Positions 1 to 10,538 of a stretch of DNA of 64,000 nucleotides are shown one piece after another; position 1 is the stretch's first letter, and the number at the start of each line of letters is the position of its first letter. Location: contig NZ_JAZHFT010000001.1 of assembly GCF_036541425.1 (NCBI RefSeq), positions 248,001 to 312,000 of the forward strand. The letters are read 5' to 3'. Source of the DNA: Consotaella aegiceratis. GTDB taxonomy: Bacteria > Pseudomonadota > Alphaproteobacteria > Rhizobiales > Rhizobiaceae. The notes under the pieces were generated by a model. The model saw only the letters and a list, made by a program, of their open reading frames with translations, had not been told where the DNA came from and did not search any database. Made by a program: the position numbers and the translations under genes.

Positions 1-916
1 CCGCCAGGGCATCCGCAAAGATGAGCTTCTCGCCCGGCTGCGGGCCGAAGTCGTTTTCGGCCGCCGCCACCTCGTAGAGGCCGTAAGTGATCCGGTCAGA
101 ATAGGCGATGGCGCGGTTGCCGGGGATCGTCCAGGGCGTCGTCGTCCAGATGACGATCGACGACGAATGCAGAAGCTCGAGCTTGTCTTCTCGCGAAAGC
201 ATACCGTCGCTCGTGGACGTGCTCGTGTTTCGAGCCTCCCGAACCGGAAACTTCACCCAGATCGTGTCGGACTCGTAGTCCTGATATTCGACCTCGGCTT
301 CCGCCAGCGCGGTGCGCTCGACCACCGACCACATCACTGGCTTGGAACCGCGATAGAGCTGGTCCGACATGGCGAACTTCAACAGCTCGCCGGCGATCCG
401 CGCCTCGGCGTGGAAATTCATCGTCGTATAGGGGTGGTCGAAGTCGCCCTCGATCCCGAGACGCTTGAACTCCTCCGACTGGACCGCGATCCAGTGGGCG
501 GCGAAGTCGCGGCACTCCTGGCGGAACTCGTTGACCGGTACCTCGTCCTTGTTCTTGCCCTTGGCGCGGTACTCTTCCTCGATCTTCCACTCGATCGGCA
601 GGCCGTGACAGTCCCAGCCGGGCACGTAGTTGGCATCGTACCCGCGCATCTGGAAGGAACGGGTGATGACGTCCTTCAGGATCTTGTTGAGCGCGTGGCC
701 GATATGGATGTTGCCGTTGGCATAGGGCGGCCCGTCGTGCAGCACATAGGACGGCCGGTCCCTGGCCGCCTCGCGCAGCTTCTTGTAGAGGCCCATCTCC
801 TGCCAGCGGGCGACAAGCTCGGGCTCCTTCTTGGGCAGCCCGGCGCGCATCGGAAAATCCGTCTGCGGCAGGTACAGCGTTTTCGAATAGTCGACGGTCT
901 CGGCGGTATCGTTCAT
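1..916 (-). CDS. ileS: isoleucyl-tRNA synthetase, N-terminal part (cut by window edge)
   Basis: Charges tRNA-Ile with isoleucine in the cytoplasm. The reading frame opens with ATG at 916 and runs off the left edge, giving about 305 of the usual 950-1000 residues. The class I HIGH signature lies at residues 71-74 inside GNIHIGHALNK, preceded by DGPPYANG. The editing-domain boundary motif WTTTPWTIPGN follows near the cut end. These are diagnostic of IleRS. It is transcribed in the same direction as ribF, from which it is separated by 328 bp. A five-codon ATG reading frame just upstream ends in a TGA that overlaps the ileS start; this may be chance. Confidence 0.96.
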   Translation of the reverse strand, partial: MNDTAETVDYSKTLYLPQTDFPMRAGLPKKEPELVARWQEMGLYKKLREAARDRPSYVLHDGPPYANGNIHIGHALNKILKDVITRSFQMRGYDANYVPGWDCHGLPIEWKIEEEYRAKGKNKDEVPVNEFRQECRDFAAHWIAVQSEEFKRLGIEGDFDHPYTTMNFHAEARIAGELLKFAMSDQLYRGSKPVMWSVVERTALAEAEVEYQDYESDTIWVKFPVREARNTSTSTSDGMLSREDKLELLHSSSIVIWTTTPWTIPGNRAIAYSDRITYGLYEVAAAENDFGPQPGEKLIFADALA

Positions 917-1244
917 CGGTGGTCAGCCATGTCGTCGGCCGCGCCAGGACGGACGCGGCACAAAAGAAAGATCGAAAAGAGGGCGCGACGCCAGCATCCC
1001 GACCGCCCATGGCTGAAGCCCTCAGGCGGCCGGGCGGCGAATTCGTCTGAAAAAGACAGGCGTGCGCAGACCGGACATGGCGCCAGCCCATAGCAAGTCC
1101 GGGGACGAAAGGAAAGTTTTTGACAGTGGCAGCGCCAAGCCGTCCGGTTTCGTCGAGTTCGGGATCCTCGACACGCGGGCGGAGGACGACGCGGTCGGGC
1201 GGACGGCGCTCGCTTTGCCTCGCCGTTCCGATGAGGCAGGATGT
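917..1244. other. intergenic region between ribF and ileS
   Basis: 328 bp with no supported gene; both neighbours are on the minus strand, so this is the ileS leader and ribF trailer. A six-pair inverted repeat (TGCCTC at 1216-1221, GAGGCA at 1233-1238) lies just past the ribF stop and could be a weak stem-loop, but it has no T run. I see no T-box-like structure. Open frames through it on both strands are shadows of GC-rich sequence. Confidence 0.5.
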
Positions 1245-2222
1245 CTAGAAGGCGATCGCCGCGTCGAGTTCGGACAGTGGCCGCGCGCCCGCCAGCAGCG
1301 CCCGCGCCTCCTCGGCGTCGCGATCCATCTGGGCGATCAGTTCGGCCGCGCCGTCGAACTTTTCCTCGCCCCTCAGATAGCCGAACAGCGAGACATGGGC
1401 GGTCTCGCCGTAGAGATCGCCGGCAAAGTCGAAGAGATGCGTCTCGAACAGCACGGCGCCGTTGTCGAAGGTCGGTCGGCGGCCATAGCTCGCCACCCCG
1501 TCGAACAGCCCGCCATCGGACCGGCGATAGCGCACGGCATAGACGCCCTGCTTGAGCAGGCGTTCCGGCCCCAGTTCCATGTTGGCCGTCGGATAGCCGA
1601 GGGTGCGGCCGAGTTGCTGTCCGGGCATCACGGTGGCCTCGATGGTCCAGCGATAGCCGAGAAGACCGGCCGCCTCCGCGACTTCGCCGGCGGCCAGACG
1701 ATCGCGCACGCGACTGGACGAAATGGTGGCACCGCCCTCGTCGAAGAAGGCGTCGATGCGCGTGACGCCGAACCCCTTGGCTGCGCCGCGCTCGATCAGA
1801 AAGTCGGGCGTGCCCGAACGCCGGGCGCCGAAATGGAAGTCGAAGCCGATGACCACGTGACGCGCGCCGAGCGCCTCGACCAGGACACGGTCGACGAAGG
1901 CCTCGGCCGTCAGGGAGGCGAAGGCCTCGTCGAAGGGCTGCTCGACGACGGCGTCGAAGCCGAGCGCGGCGAGCAGGCGCGCCTTCATCGCTGCCGGCGT
2001 CAGACGGATCACCGGCTGGTCGGGCGCAAAGACGGTGCGGGGATGCGGCTCGAAGGTGAGACAGACCACGGGAACGCCGAGCTCGGAGGCCTTCTCGCGC
2101 GCCGCGTCGAGCACCGCCCGATGGCCGCGATGCACGCCGTCGAAATTGCCCACCGCGACCACGCCACCGCGCAACGCGGCGGGAAGGGCCTCGGCCCGGG
2201 GCACGCGCACGATGTCGCTCAT
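1245..2222 (-). CDS. ribF: bifunctional riboflavin kinase / FAD synthetase
   Basis: Phosphorylates riboflavin to FMN and adenylates FMN to FAD. The 325-residue length is normal for RibF. The N-terminal adenylyltransferase domain shows GNFDGVHRGH at residues 25-34. The C-terminal riboflavin-kinase domain shows RTLGYPTANM followed by GVYAVRY. The ATG at 2222 is chosen because the protein begins there like other RibF proteins and the codon overlaps the stop of the upstream HAD gene in an ATGA arrangement, which implies translational coupling. A longer in-frame upstream extension is antisense-like noise inside the HAD gene and is rejected. Confidence 0.96.
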   Translation of the reverse strand: MSDIVRVPRAEALPAALRGGVVAVGNFDGVHRGHRAVLDAAREKASELGVPVVCLTFEPHPRTVFAPDQPVIRLTPAAMKARLLAALGFDAVVEQPFDEAFASLTAEAFVDRVLVEALGARHVVIGFDFHFGARRSGTPDFLIERGAAKGFGVTRIDAFFDEGGATISSSRVRDRLAAGEVAEAAGLLGYRWTIEATVMPGQQLGRTLGYPTANMELGPERLLKQGVYAVRYRRSDGGLFDGVASYGRRPTFDNGAVLFETHLFDFAGDLYGETAHVSLFGYLRGEEKFDGAAELIAQMDRDAEEARALLAGARPLSELDAAIAF

Positions 2223-3061
2223 CTCAATACCGGCATGAAGTAGCGCGCGGTCAGATCCGCCTCGCGCAGCGCCTGCGCGACCGACTCGGTGCTGGCCTCG
2301 ATATCGTCGGCGTGAATGCCCGCCAGGATCAGAAGCGCGTCCAATCCGAAGGTCTGGGCGCCCTTGATGTCCGTCGCCAAGCCGTCGCCGATCGCCAGGA
2401 CGCGCTTGTCGGCGATGCCGCCGACCCGCTGGGCGGCCAGCTCGTAGATCGGACGATACGGCTTGCCGGCGATGCGGACCTCGCCGCCCAGCTCCTGATA
2501 GGCGCGAGCCAGCGAGCCGGCGCACCAGATCCTTCGGTCGCCGCGCTGGACGACCACGTCGGGATTGGCGCAGATCATCGGCAGGCCTCGCCCGGCCAGG
2601 CCGCGCAGCATGTCGGCATAGTCGTCCGGCGTTTCCGTTTCGTCGTCGAAGAAGCCGGTGGCCACGATCGTTGCGGCCTCCTGTTCGCCGCACAGGGCGA
2701 CGTCGAGGCCCTCGAACAGGTCGAGATCGCGCTCCGGTCCGAGATGAAACACCTTGGAATCGGCCTCGGCGATCAAAGCGCGCGTCACGTCGCCGGAGGT
2801 CACGACGAAGTCGTAGGCCTGCCGCGACAGACCGATTTGGTCGAGTTGCCGATGAACGCCTTGGCTGAGCCGCGGCGAATTGGTGATCAGCACCACCGGC
2901 TTGCCCGCCTCGCGCACCCCTTGCAGCGCCGCCTCCGCCGCTTCGAACTTGGCGCGCCCGTTGTGAACGACGCCCCAGACGTCGCAGAAGACGCCGTCAT
3001 AGCCGTCCATCGCCTCGTCGAGCGTGGCGATCGGCTGGAGAGGAGCGATCTGGCTGGTCAT
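2219..3061 (-). CDS. HAD-superfamily class IIA hydrolase (NagD/CECR5-like, TIGR01459-type)
   Basis: Predicted cytoplasmic phosphatase of the HAD IIA group, 280 residues. Motif I reads FCDVWGVVHNG (residues 25-35): the nucleophile Asp27 is kept while the usual second Asp of DxD is Trp, as is characteristic of the TIGR01459 subfamily as I know it. A later Asp-rich segment (GDGLATDIKGA) fits HAD motif IV. It sits directly upstream of ribF with a 4-bp overlap, an order common in Rhizobiales. The true substrate is unknown; a role in flavin nucleotide dephosphorylation is a guess from the neighbourhood only. Confidence 0.85.
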   Translation of the reverse strand: MTSQIAPLQPIATLDEAMDGYDGVFCDVWGVVHNGRAKFEAAEAALQGVREAGKPVVLITNSPRLSQGVHRQLDQIGLSRQAYDFVVTSGDVTRALIAEADSKVFHLGPERDLDLFEGLDVALCGEQEAATIVATGFFDDETETPDDYADMLRGLAGRGLPMICANPDVVVQRGDRRIWCAGSLARAYQELGGEVRIAGKPYRPIYELAAQRVGGIADKRVLAIGDGLATDIKGAQTFGLDALLILAGIHADDIEASTESVAQALREADLTARYFMPVLR

Positions 3062-3289
3062 CCGTGTCGTTTCTCCAAAGCCGGTTCGCCCGAGGAGCCG
3101 CGTCGATGCGAGGCGATAGCGAGGGGCACGACCTCGGTCAAGCCGTCCGTCTGGAGACGGTATCGCCGCCGACGAGACCGGCGAATGCGATAATCGCTAA
3201 AATTGCAACAGCCTCTCTATCCAGGATTTAATCTGGCAAGCTTAGCGTCTTGTCAGGCCAATGGTGTCAGTGGTCGGGGTGGGGCCAAA

Positions 3290-4324
3290 ATGACAAAACG
3301 CTTGTTCGGCGACGAATCGGGGCAATTCGCGGTCATCACGGCGCTGCTGGCCGTGCCGGTGGTCGGCCTGATGGGATTGAGCATCGACTATGCCCGCAGC
3401 ACAGGCACCGCCAGCCTTCTGCAAAATCACGGCGATGCAGCCGCTCTCGCCATGGCCACCCAGGGACCCGACGGCGGCGAGGACAGTTCGCTGCGCTACC
3501 TCTCGGCGTTCGTCGAGAAGCAGCTCGCCGATTCCGGCCAGTTGAAGAACGCCGAGGTCGAGGCCGGGTGGACCTCCGACGTCGATTATACGGTGACGAT
3601 CAGCGGCGTGGTGCCGCCGACCCTGTCGGGCTTCATTCCCGGAGCGACCAACGGGATGGCGGTGTCCATCGTGTCCATCGCCCGCTACCGCGACATCACC
3701 TGGAAGCCGCCCGAACTGGCTTCGCTCGATCCGGAGGCCGGCGACTACAACCGCATCTACGCCTATTGCTTCGATCCGTCGAAGAAAAACGATCCCAAGA
3801 CGCACGGCCGCTCGCAGGAGGTGCCGATCTCCGACAATGGCGGCCGGATCACCTACGACATGAGCCAGTTTCCGCAGTGCGCGACCGGCGTCGTCAGCTA
3901 CCGCCTCTACAACGTCCGCAATTCGCGCACGAACCAGGGCAACTGGGACAACCCGCTGGCCGAGCACTACAACTACTATACCGACACGGTGCTCAACAGC
4001 CAGATGGGCAGGGACCAGGACGAAGAGATCGCAGCCGGAGCCGAACGCTACGACGCGACGACCGACGGCGAGGCCGCCTCGCGGATCCTGGAGACCATCC
4101 TCTGCGACACCAAGGAGCAGTGCGTGCCGAAGAGCCAGGGCGGCATCCTGCCGAGTGGCAAGAACCGGACGCCTCAGCGCACGACCAAGGCCTGCGAGCC
4201 TGGCAAGTACATGTACTATGGCTGGGAGGACCGTCCCGTGGGCGACAAGGACTATGATGACATCCGCGTCATTATCCAATGCCCCGAGATCAGCGAAGAG
4301 AAGAACGTTCGCCTGATCCGATAG
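3290..4324 (+). CDS. Tad-type pilus assembly protein (TadG/TadE-like) with putative Flp-related TM anchor
   Basis: A 344-residue protein with a short positively charged start, the segment DESGQFAVITALLAVP and one hydrophobic helix at about residues 13-33, followed by a large non-membrane part. This is the layout of TadE/TadG-like pseudopilin proteins, in which an N-terminal helix anchors a periplasmic domain. The ATG at 3290 is preferred over an upstream in-frame ATG at 3203 because the family motif begins within a few residues of it. The C-terminal part has several Cys residues and no domain I can name; it lacks an obvious von Willebrand A motif, so it may be a short TadG variant. It stands alone, without other tad genes. 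Confidence 0.65.
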   Translation: MTKRLFGDESGQFAVITALLAVPVVGLMGLSIDYARSTGTASLLQNHGDAAALAMATQGPDGGEDSSLRYLSAFVEKQLADSGQLKNAEVEAGWTSDVDYTVTISGVVPPTLSGFIPGATNGMAVSIVSIARYRDITWKPPELASLDPEAGDYNRIYAYCFDPSKKNDPKTHGRSQEVPISDNGGRITYDMSQFPQCATGVVSYRLYNVRNSRTNQGNWDNPLAEHYNYYTDTVLNSQMGRDQDEEIAAGAERYDATTDGEAASRILETILCDTKEQCVPKSQGGILPSGKNRTPQRTTKACEPGKYMYYGWEDRPVGDKDYDDIRVIIQCPEISEEKNVRLIR

Positions 4325-4518
4325 CCGCCTCCGCAGGCGACAGCGTTTACTCTTCTTCCGCTTTTGACGCTCTGTCGGGCTGGCTCGCCTTGCATTGAAA
4401 CAAGAGACGCACGATATGACGGCGATCGGCATGGTGGGCGTTTCGGATCGTCTCACCGGCCACCACTCGATGTCCGTTTCGAGCCCGCCGATCGGGCCAA
4501 AATTGAACGGCCAGCGCC

Positions 4519-4547
4519 TTGACAACGCCACTTTCGATCCCCTAATT
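4519..4547 (+). promoter_or_regulatory. groESL promoter (-35 TTGACA, -10 CTAATT)
   Basis: TTGACA at 4519-4524 and CTAATT at 4542-4547 are 17 bp apart and lie directly upstream of the CIRCE element. The preceding CTTGACA also fits the RpoH-type -35 of alphaproteobacteria, so heat-shock sigma control in addition to repression is plausible. Confidence 0.7.
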
Positions 4548-4555
4548 GCCGGCCA

Positions 4556-4582
4556 TTAGCACTCGCCCAAGCAGAGTGCTAG
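4556..4582 (+). promoter_or_regulatory. CIRCE operator (HrcA-binding inverted repeat)
   Basis: TTAGCACTC at 4556-4564 and GAGTGCTAG at 4574-4582 are separated by nine bases. This matches the CIRCE consensus TTAGCACTC-N9-GAGTGCTAA except for the final base. It lies just downstream of the groESL -10 box, in the start-site and leader region, 62 bp before the groES start. Confidence 0.95.
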
Positions 4583-4644
4583 CAATGGCGCCGGGTGCCT
4601 TACGAGGGCCTGGCTTGTCACACTGAGCTAAGGGTTCAACGACA

Positions 4645-4941
4645 ATGGCAAACGTGAACTTCCGTCCCCTCCATGATCGTGTCGTGGTGCGTCGCGTGGA
4701 GTCCGAGGAAAAGACCGCCGGCGGCATCATCATCCCCGACACGGCCAAGGAAAAGCCGCAGGAAGGCGAGATCGTCGCGGTCGGCGCGGGTGCACGCGAC
4801 GAAAGCGGCAAGGTTCAGCCGCTCGACGTCAAGGCGGGCGACCGGATTCTCTTCGGCAAGTGGTCGGGCACCGAGGTCAAGCTGAACGGCGAAGACCTGC
4901 TGATCATGAAAGAGTCCGACATCATGGGCATCGTCGGCTGA
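4645..4941 (+). CDS. groES: co-chaperonin GroES
   Basis: Lid of the GroEL folding chamber; 98 residues, slightly longer than the E. coli protein, as usual in alphaproteobacteria. It begins NFRPLHDRVVVRRVESEEK, contains the mobile-loop region GGIIIPDTAKEKPQ, and ends with DLLIMKESDIMGIVG, all typical. An AAGGG ribosome site precedes the ATG. It is the first gene of a two-gene operon with groEL 79 bp downstream, under the CIRCE element at 4556-4582. Confidence 0.98.
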   Translation: MANVNFRPLHDRVVVRRVESEEKTAGGIIIPDTAKEKPQEGEIVAVGAGARDESGKVQPLDVKAGDRILFGKWSGTEVKLNGEDLLIMKESDIMGIVG

Positions 4942-5020
4942 TCGCCACCGCCCGACGTTCGCTATTCACCCTATTCGAGATACGGCGCAGCCTTGAATGG
5001 AGCGCCAGGGAGACAATCAC

Positions 5021-6646
<1,626 letters not shown>

Positions 6647-6664
<18 letters not shown>

Positions 6665-6779
6665 GAAGTCCATAAAGCCGCCCATCCCGAACAAAGGTGC
6701 CGAAACCGGGCAGGCCCGGTTTCGGGTGGCGGCATGGACTTCTAGGAAGTCCGTAAAGCCGCCCATCCCGAACAAAAGT
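6647..6779 (+). repeat. tandem duplication of the groEL 3' end (two 52-bp copies with hairpins)
   Basis: Positions 6647-6698 and 6728-6779 are the same 52-bp unit with two differences (6672 A/6753 G and 6696 G/6777 A). The unit includes the last groEL codons and the stop. Each copy contains GGACTTCTAGGAAGTCC, a hairpin with six-base-pair arms, flanked by outer GGCGGC and GCCGCC arms. Between the copies lies another hairpin with 11-bp arms (6700-6710 and 6715-6725, loop CAGG). A further hairpin with 10-bp arms follows at 6796-6805 and 6812-6821. The array makes four consecutive stem-loops after groEL, without T runs. Confidence 0.93.
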
Positions 6780-6929
6780 AGACTTTGCAAAATCGTCGAA
6801 GCCGGCCCCGTCCGGCTTCGATCGCGGCCCGACCATCGGGACGTTGAAACGGGCAGAGGAGCGAAGACGTTTCGATCCGATCGGATGCGTCGAGATTTCA
6901 GCTTCGACTGTCCAATGCTTGCGACTATA

Positions 6930-6957
6930 GGGTCTGGCTTTGCCAGGCCCTTTTTTC
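6930..6957 (+). terminator. intrinsic terminator after groESL
   Basis: GGGTCTGGC (6930-6938) pairs with GCCAGGCCC (6942-6950) across a three-base loop, with one G-T pair, and six T residues follow at once. It ends the groESL transcript just 22 bp before the Rrf2 gene, so the Rrf2 gene either starts within this short gap or depends on read-through. Confidence 0.85.
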
Positions 6958-6978
6958 TTGGGATGATGAGGCTTTCCG

Positions 6979-7386
6979 ATGATGTCCCAACGCGCGCGCT
7001 ACGCCTTGCGTGCGATGCTCGCCATCTCTCGGCGCGACGCGCCGCTCTCCGTCTCGACCATCGCCGCCGAGGAGGTGATCCCGCGCAAGTTTCTCGAGGC
7101 CATTCTGGTCGAGCTCAAGCAGGCCGGCCTTCTCGTCAGCGTGCGTGGCGTGCGCGGCGGCTACCGTTTCTCGCGTCCCGGCTCCGAAATCAGCTTCGCC
7201 GACGTGCTGCGGGTGGTGGACGGACCTTTGGCGCTGGCGCCCTGCGCCAGCCGCACGGCCTACCGGAAATGTCCCGATTGCCAGGATGTCGAGACGTGCG
7301 AAACCCGCAAGACGCTGATCGCCGTGCGTGATGCCACCGCCGCCATTCTGGAGGCGCGGCGCTTCGACCCGCCGGCCGCCGATTGA
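6979..7386 (+). CDS. Rrf2-family transcriptional regulator with four-Cys cluster motif
   Basis: 135-residue winged-helix DNA-binding protein. The recognition region SVSTIAAEEVIPRKFLEAIL (residues 24-43) and wing RGVRGGYRFSR (56-66) match Rrf2/IscR-like proteins. Cys89, Cys98, Cys101 and Cys107 form a PC-x8-CPDC-x5-C pattern that could hold an iron-sulfur cluster, as in IscR, NsrR and RirA, although spacing differs from those. ATG codons at 6979 and 6982 are both possible. The next gene, a TauE/SafE-type permease, is 180 bp downstream on the same strand, so control of sulfur-compound export is a reasonable inference but unproved. Confidence 0.88.
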   Translation: MMSQRARYALRAMLAISRRDAPLSVSTIAAEEVIPRKFLEAILVELKQAGLLVSVRGVRGGYRFSRPGSEISFADVLRVVDGPLALAPCASRTAYRKCPDCQDVETCETRKTLIAVRDATAAILEARRFDPPAAD

Positions 7387-7566
7387 TCCGGCAAGCCGAG
7401 CCGATCTGCTTCTCACTCGAGGCTGATTTGCTCTTTTTCTCCGTTCTTGAGGCAAACTACGCAAAATTCTGCCCCGAACGGGCCTAAAGGATCGCGCATA
7501 AAACCTATCGTGCAGGTAGGATATATGGCTACCATCAGACTATGTTGTCTTCCGGAGACCCTGGCG

Positions 7567-8343
7567 ATGGGTAGCTTTCTGTTGTTCCTGCTGGTGGGCG
7601 GCCTCGCCCAATTGGTCGATGGCGCCCTCGGCATGGCCTATGGCGTGGTCTCGTCGACGGTGCTGTTGAGCTTCGGCGTTCCGCCGGCGCAGGCGTCCGC
7701 TTCCGTTCATGCCGCCGAACTGTTCACGACGGCCGCCTCCGGAGGCTCGCATCTGTTCCATCGCAACGTCGATTGGCGGCTGTTCTGGCGCCTGGCGCCG
7801 CTCGGCATCGCCGGCGGCATGGTCGGCACCTACGTGCTGACGAGCATCGACGGTGCCGCCGTAAAACCCTACGTCGCGGCCTATCTCACCGTCATCGGGA
7901 TCTATCTCGTCGTCCGCTCCTTCCGCCGCATTCCACAGAAGCCGGTGACCGGCCCGGTGGTGCCGGCTCTCGCCGCGGCGGGCGGCTTTCTCGACGCCGT
8001 GGGCGGCGGCGGCTGGGGGCCGATCGTGACCTCGGGCCTGCTCGGCGCGGGCGGCCAGCCGCGCTACGTGGTCGGAACCGTCAACACGGCCGAATTCCTG
8101 CTGACCGTCGCGGTATCGGCAAGCTTCGTCGTCGCCCTGCTGACCGGCCATTGGCAGGAGGCCGACGGCCTGCTCTCCCATCTCGTGCCCGTTGCGGGCC
8201 TCATCGTCGGCGGCGTCGTTGCAGCACCTTTTGCCGGCTACATAGTTCGCGTCGCACCGGAGAAGCTGCTGTTGCGGGCCGTGGGCCTGCTGATCTGCGT
8301 CCTGGCCGCCACCCAGATCTATCAGATTCTCGGAAACGCTTGA
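7567..8343 (+). CDS. TSUP (TauE/SafE) family membrane permease
   Basis: 258-residue inner-membrane protein with about eight hydrophobic helices and the two Gly-rich repeats of the TSUP family (LAQLVDGALGMAYGVVSST near residue 12 and GGFLDAVGGGGWGPI near residue 145). Family members export sulfite, sulfoacetate or related organosulfur anions. ATG 7567 is chosen because GGAG lies 9 bp upstream and the first helix starts immediately; an in-frame ATG at 7525 would add a short tail that is not hydrophobic. It follows the Rrf2 regulator, suggesting redox- or sulfur-linked control. Confidence 0.88.
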   Translation: MGSFLLFLLVGGLAQLVDGALGMAYGVVSSTVLLSFGVPPAQASASVHAAELFTTAASGGSHLFHRNVDWRLFWRLAPLGIAGGMVGTYVLTSIDGAAVKPYVAAYLTVIGIYLVVRSFRRIPQKPVTGPVVPALAAAGGFLDAVGGGGWGPIVTSGLLGAGGQPRYVVGTVNTAEFLLTVAVSASFVVALLTGHWQEADGLLSHLVPVAGLIVGGVVAAPFAGYIVRVAPEKLLLRAVGLLICVLAATQIYQILGNA

Positions 8344-8352
8344 ACCAATTGA

Positions 8353-8378
8353 GGAACCCCGAACGGCCCACCGGCGTT
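8353..8378 (+). promoter_or_regulatory. EcfG-type general-stress promoter of the csbD-like gene
   Basis: GGAAC at 8353-8357 and CGTT at 8375-8378 are 17 bp apart, an exact match to the alphaproteobacterial EcfG consensus GGAAC-N16/17-CGTT. The csbD-like start codon is 52 bp downstream, leaving a short leader. CsbD-like genes are common members of EcfG/PhyR stress regulons, which supports the call. Confidence 0.75.
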
Positions 8379-8429
8379 TTACAGTTCGGACAGCTGACTT
8401 TCGTCGGCTCAGAACAAAGGAGTCCGATC

Positions 8430-8609
8430 ATGGACAAGAACGTTTCGGAAGGTGCAGGCAAGGAACTGGGCGGCAAAATCAAGAAGGCCGCTGGCGACCT
8501 GACCGACAACGAGCGTCTGCAGGCCGAGGGCGAGGCCGATCGCCTCGAAGGCAAGACGCAGAAGAACATCGGCAAGATCAAGGATGCGGTGAAGGATCAG
8601 TTCGACTGA
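8430..8609 (+). CDS. CsbD-family stress-response protein
   Basis: 59-residue, highly charged soluble protein of the CsbD family (function unknown, induced in general stress). It contains the typical segments GAGKELGGKIKKAAGDLT and AEGEADRLEGKTQKNIGKIK. AAAGGAG lies 8 bp before the ATG at 8430. A longer open frame reading into it from 7773 is a shadow of the TSUP gene. The EcfG-type promoter upstream and an intrinsic terminator downstream make it a single-gene unit. Confidence 0.93.
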   Translation: MDKNVSEGAGKELGGKIKKAAGDLTDNERLQAEGEADRLEGKTQKNIGKIKDAVKDQFD

Positions 8610-8638
8610 TTGTCGGACCGCATTTCTGGCCTCTACGA

Positions 8639-8666
8639 GCCGTCCCGGTTACCGGGGCGGCTTTTT
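8639..8666 (+). terminator. intrinsic terminator after the csbD-like gene
   Basis: GCCGTCCCGG (8639-8648) pairs with CCGGGGCGGC (8652-8661) across a TTA loop, with one G-T pair, followed by five T residues. Confidence 0.9.
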
Positions 8667-8944
8667 GCCTTTGGGCTGGATGAACAATTGAATGGCCAAG
8701 CGAATGCATTGTCGCGCTTCACATCCTGACCCTGTTTGAAGCCTCCCGATCGGTCGCTCGACCGGTGACTGGGGCAGTAGCTGGACGATAGCGAAAAACA
8801 CCCGGGAACGGGCCTTTCCCCGTGGAGTTAACTTCGGGTTGTTCGCCGCGCCTTTGCACCTATGCGACCGGAAAACCGATTCCGATTCGTGGCGCGATGC
8901 TTTAGGAAGGGCTGCAACGGCGAATTTCCAAAAGGGATGGAGAC
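8667..8944. other. fumC upstream region
   Basis: 278 bp without a gene. It holds a 14-bp perfect palindrome CGGTCGCTCGACCG at 8751-8764 that could be an operator. A near-match to an EcfG promoter (GGAAC 8805-8809, 16 bp, AGTT 8826-8829) lacks the C of CGTT, so I do not call it. The ribosome site GGAG lies just before the fumC start. Confidence 0.4.
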
Positions 8945-10336
<1,392 letters not shown>

Positions 10337-10352
10337 TACGCCGATCCGCAGA

Positions 10353-10383
10353 TCCCGGACGACGGAGCTCTGATCGTCCGGGA
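10353..10383 (+). terminator. stem-loop after fumC
   Basis: TCCCGGACGA (10353-10362) and TCGTCCGGGA (10374-10383) form a perfect 10-bp stem 16 bp past the fumC stop. There is no T run, so it may act as an RNA-end stabiliser or a weak terminator. A separate 16-bp palindrome GAGCCGATATCGGCTC lies at 10426-10441 between the two convergent genes. Confidence 0.6.
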
Positions 10384-10538
10384 GAGTGCAGAATGCCCGG
10401 CGGAACCGTTGTTGCCCGGGGAATCGAGCCGATATCGGCTCGGCATCCGGGATCGATCGCTGTTCGTCGAGCGGATTTCTCAGGCAACGTGTCCGAGGCG
10501 GAGAGCCGACGGGCCGCCGCCGCTGCCGGGACGGCGCG

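Noticed and set aside
96..1093. Two long open frames overlapping the ileS fragment
   Set aside because: Both conflict with the clear IleRS reading frame, and their translations are Arg/Ala-rich without any motif.
8805..8829. EcfG-like promoter before fumC
   Set aside because: The downstream box is AGTT instead of CGTT, so it fails the consensus; fumC is also not a usual stress-regulon gene.
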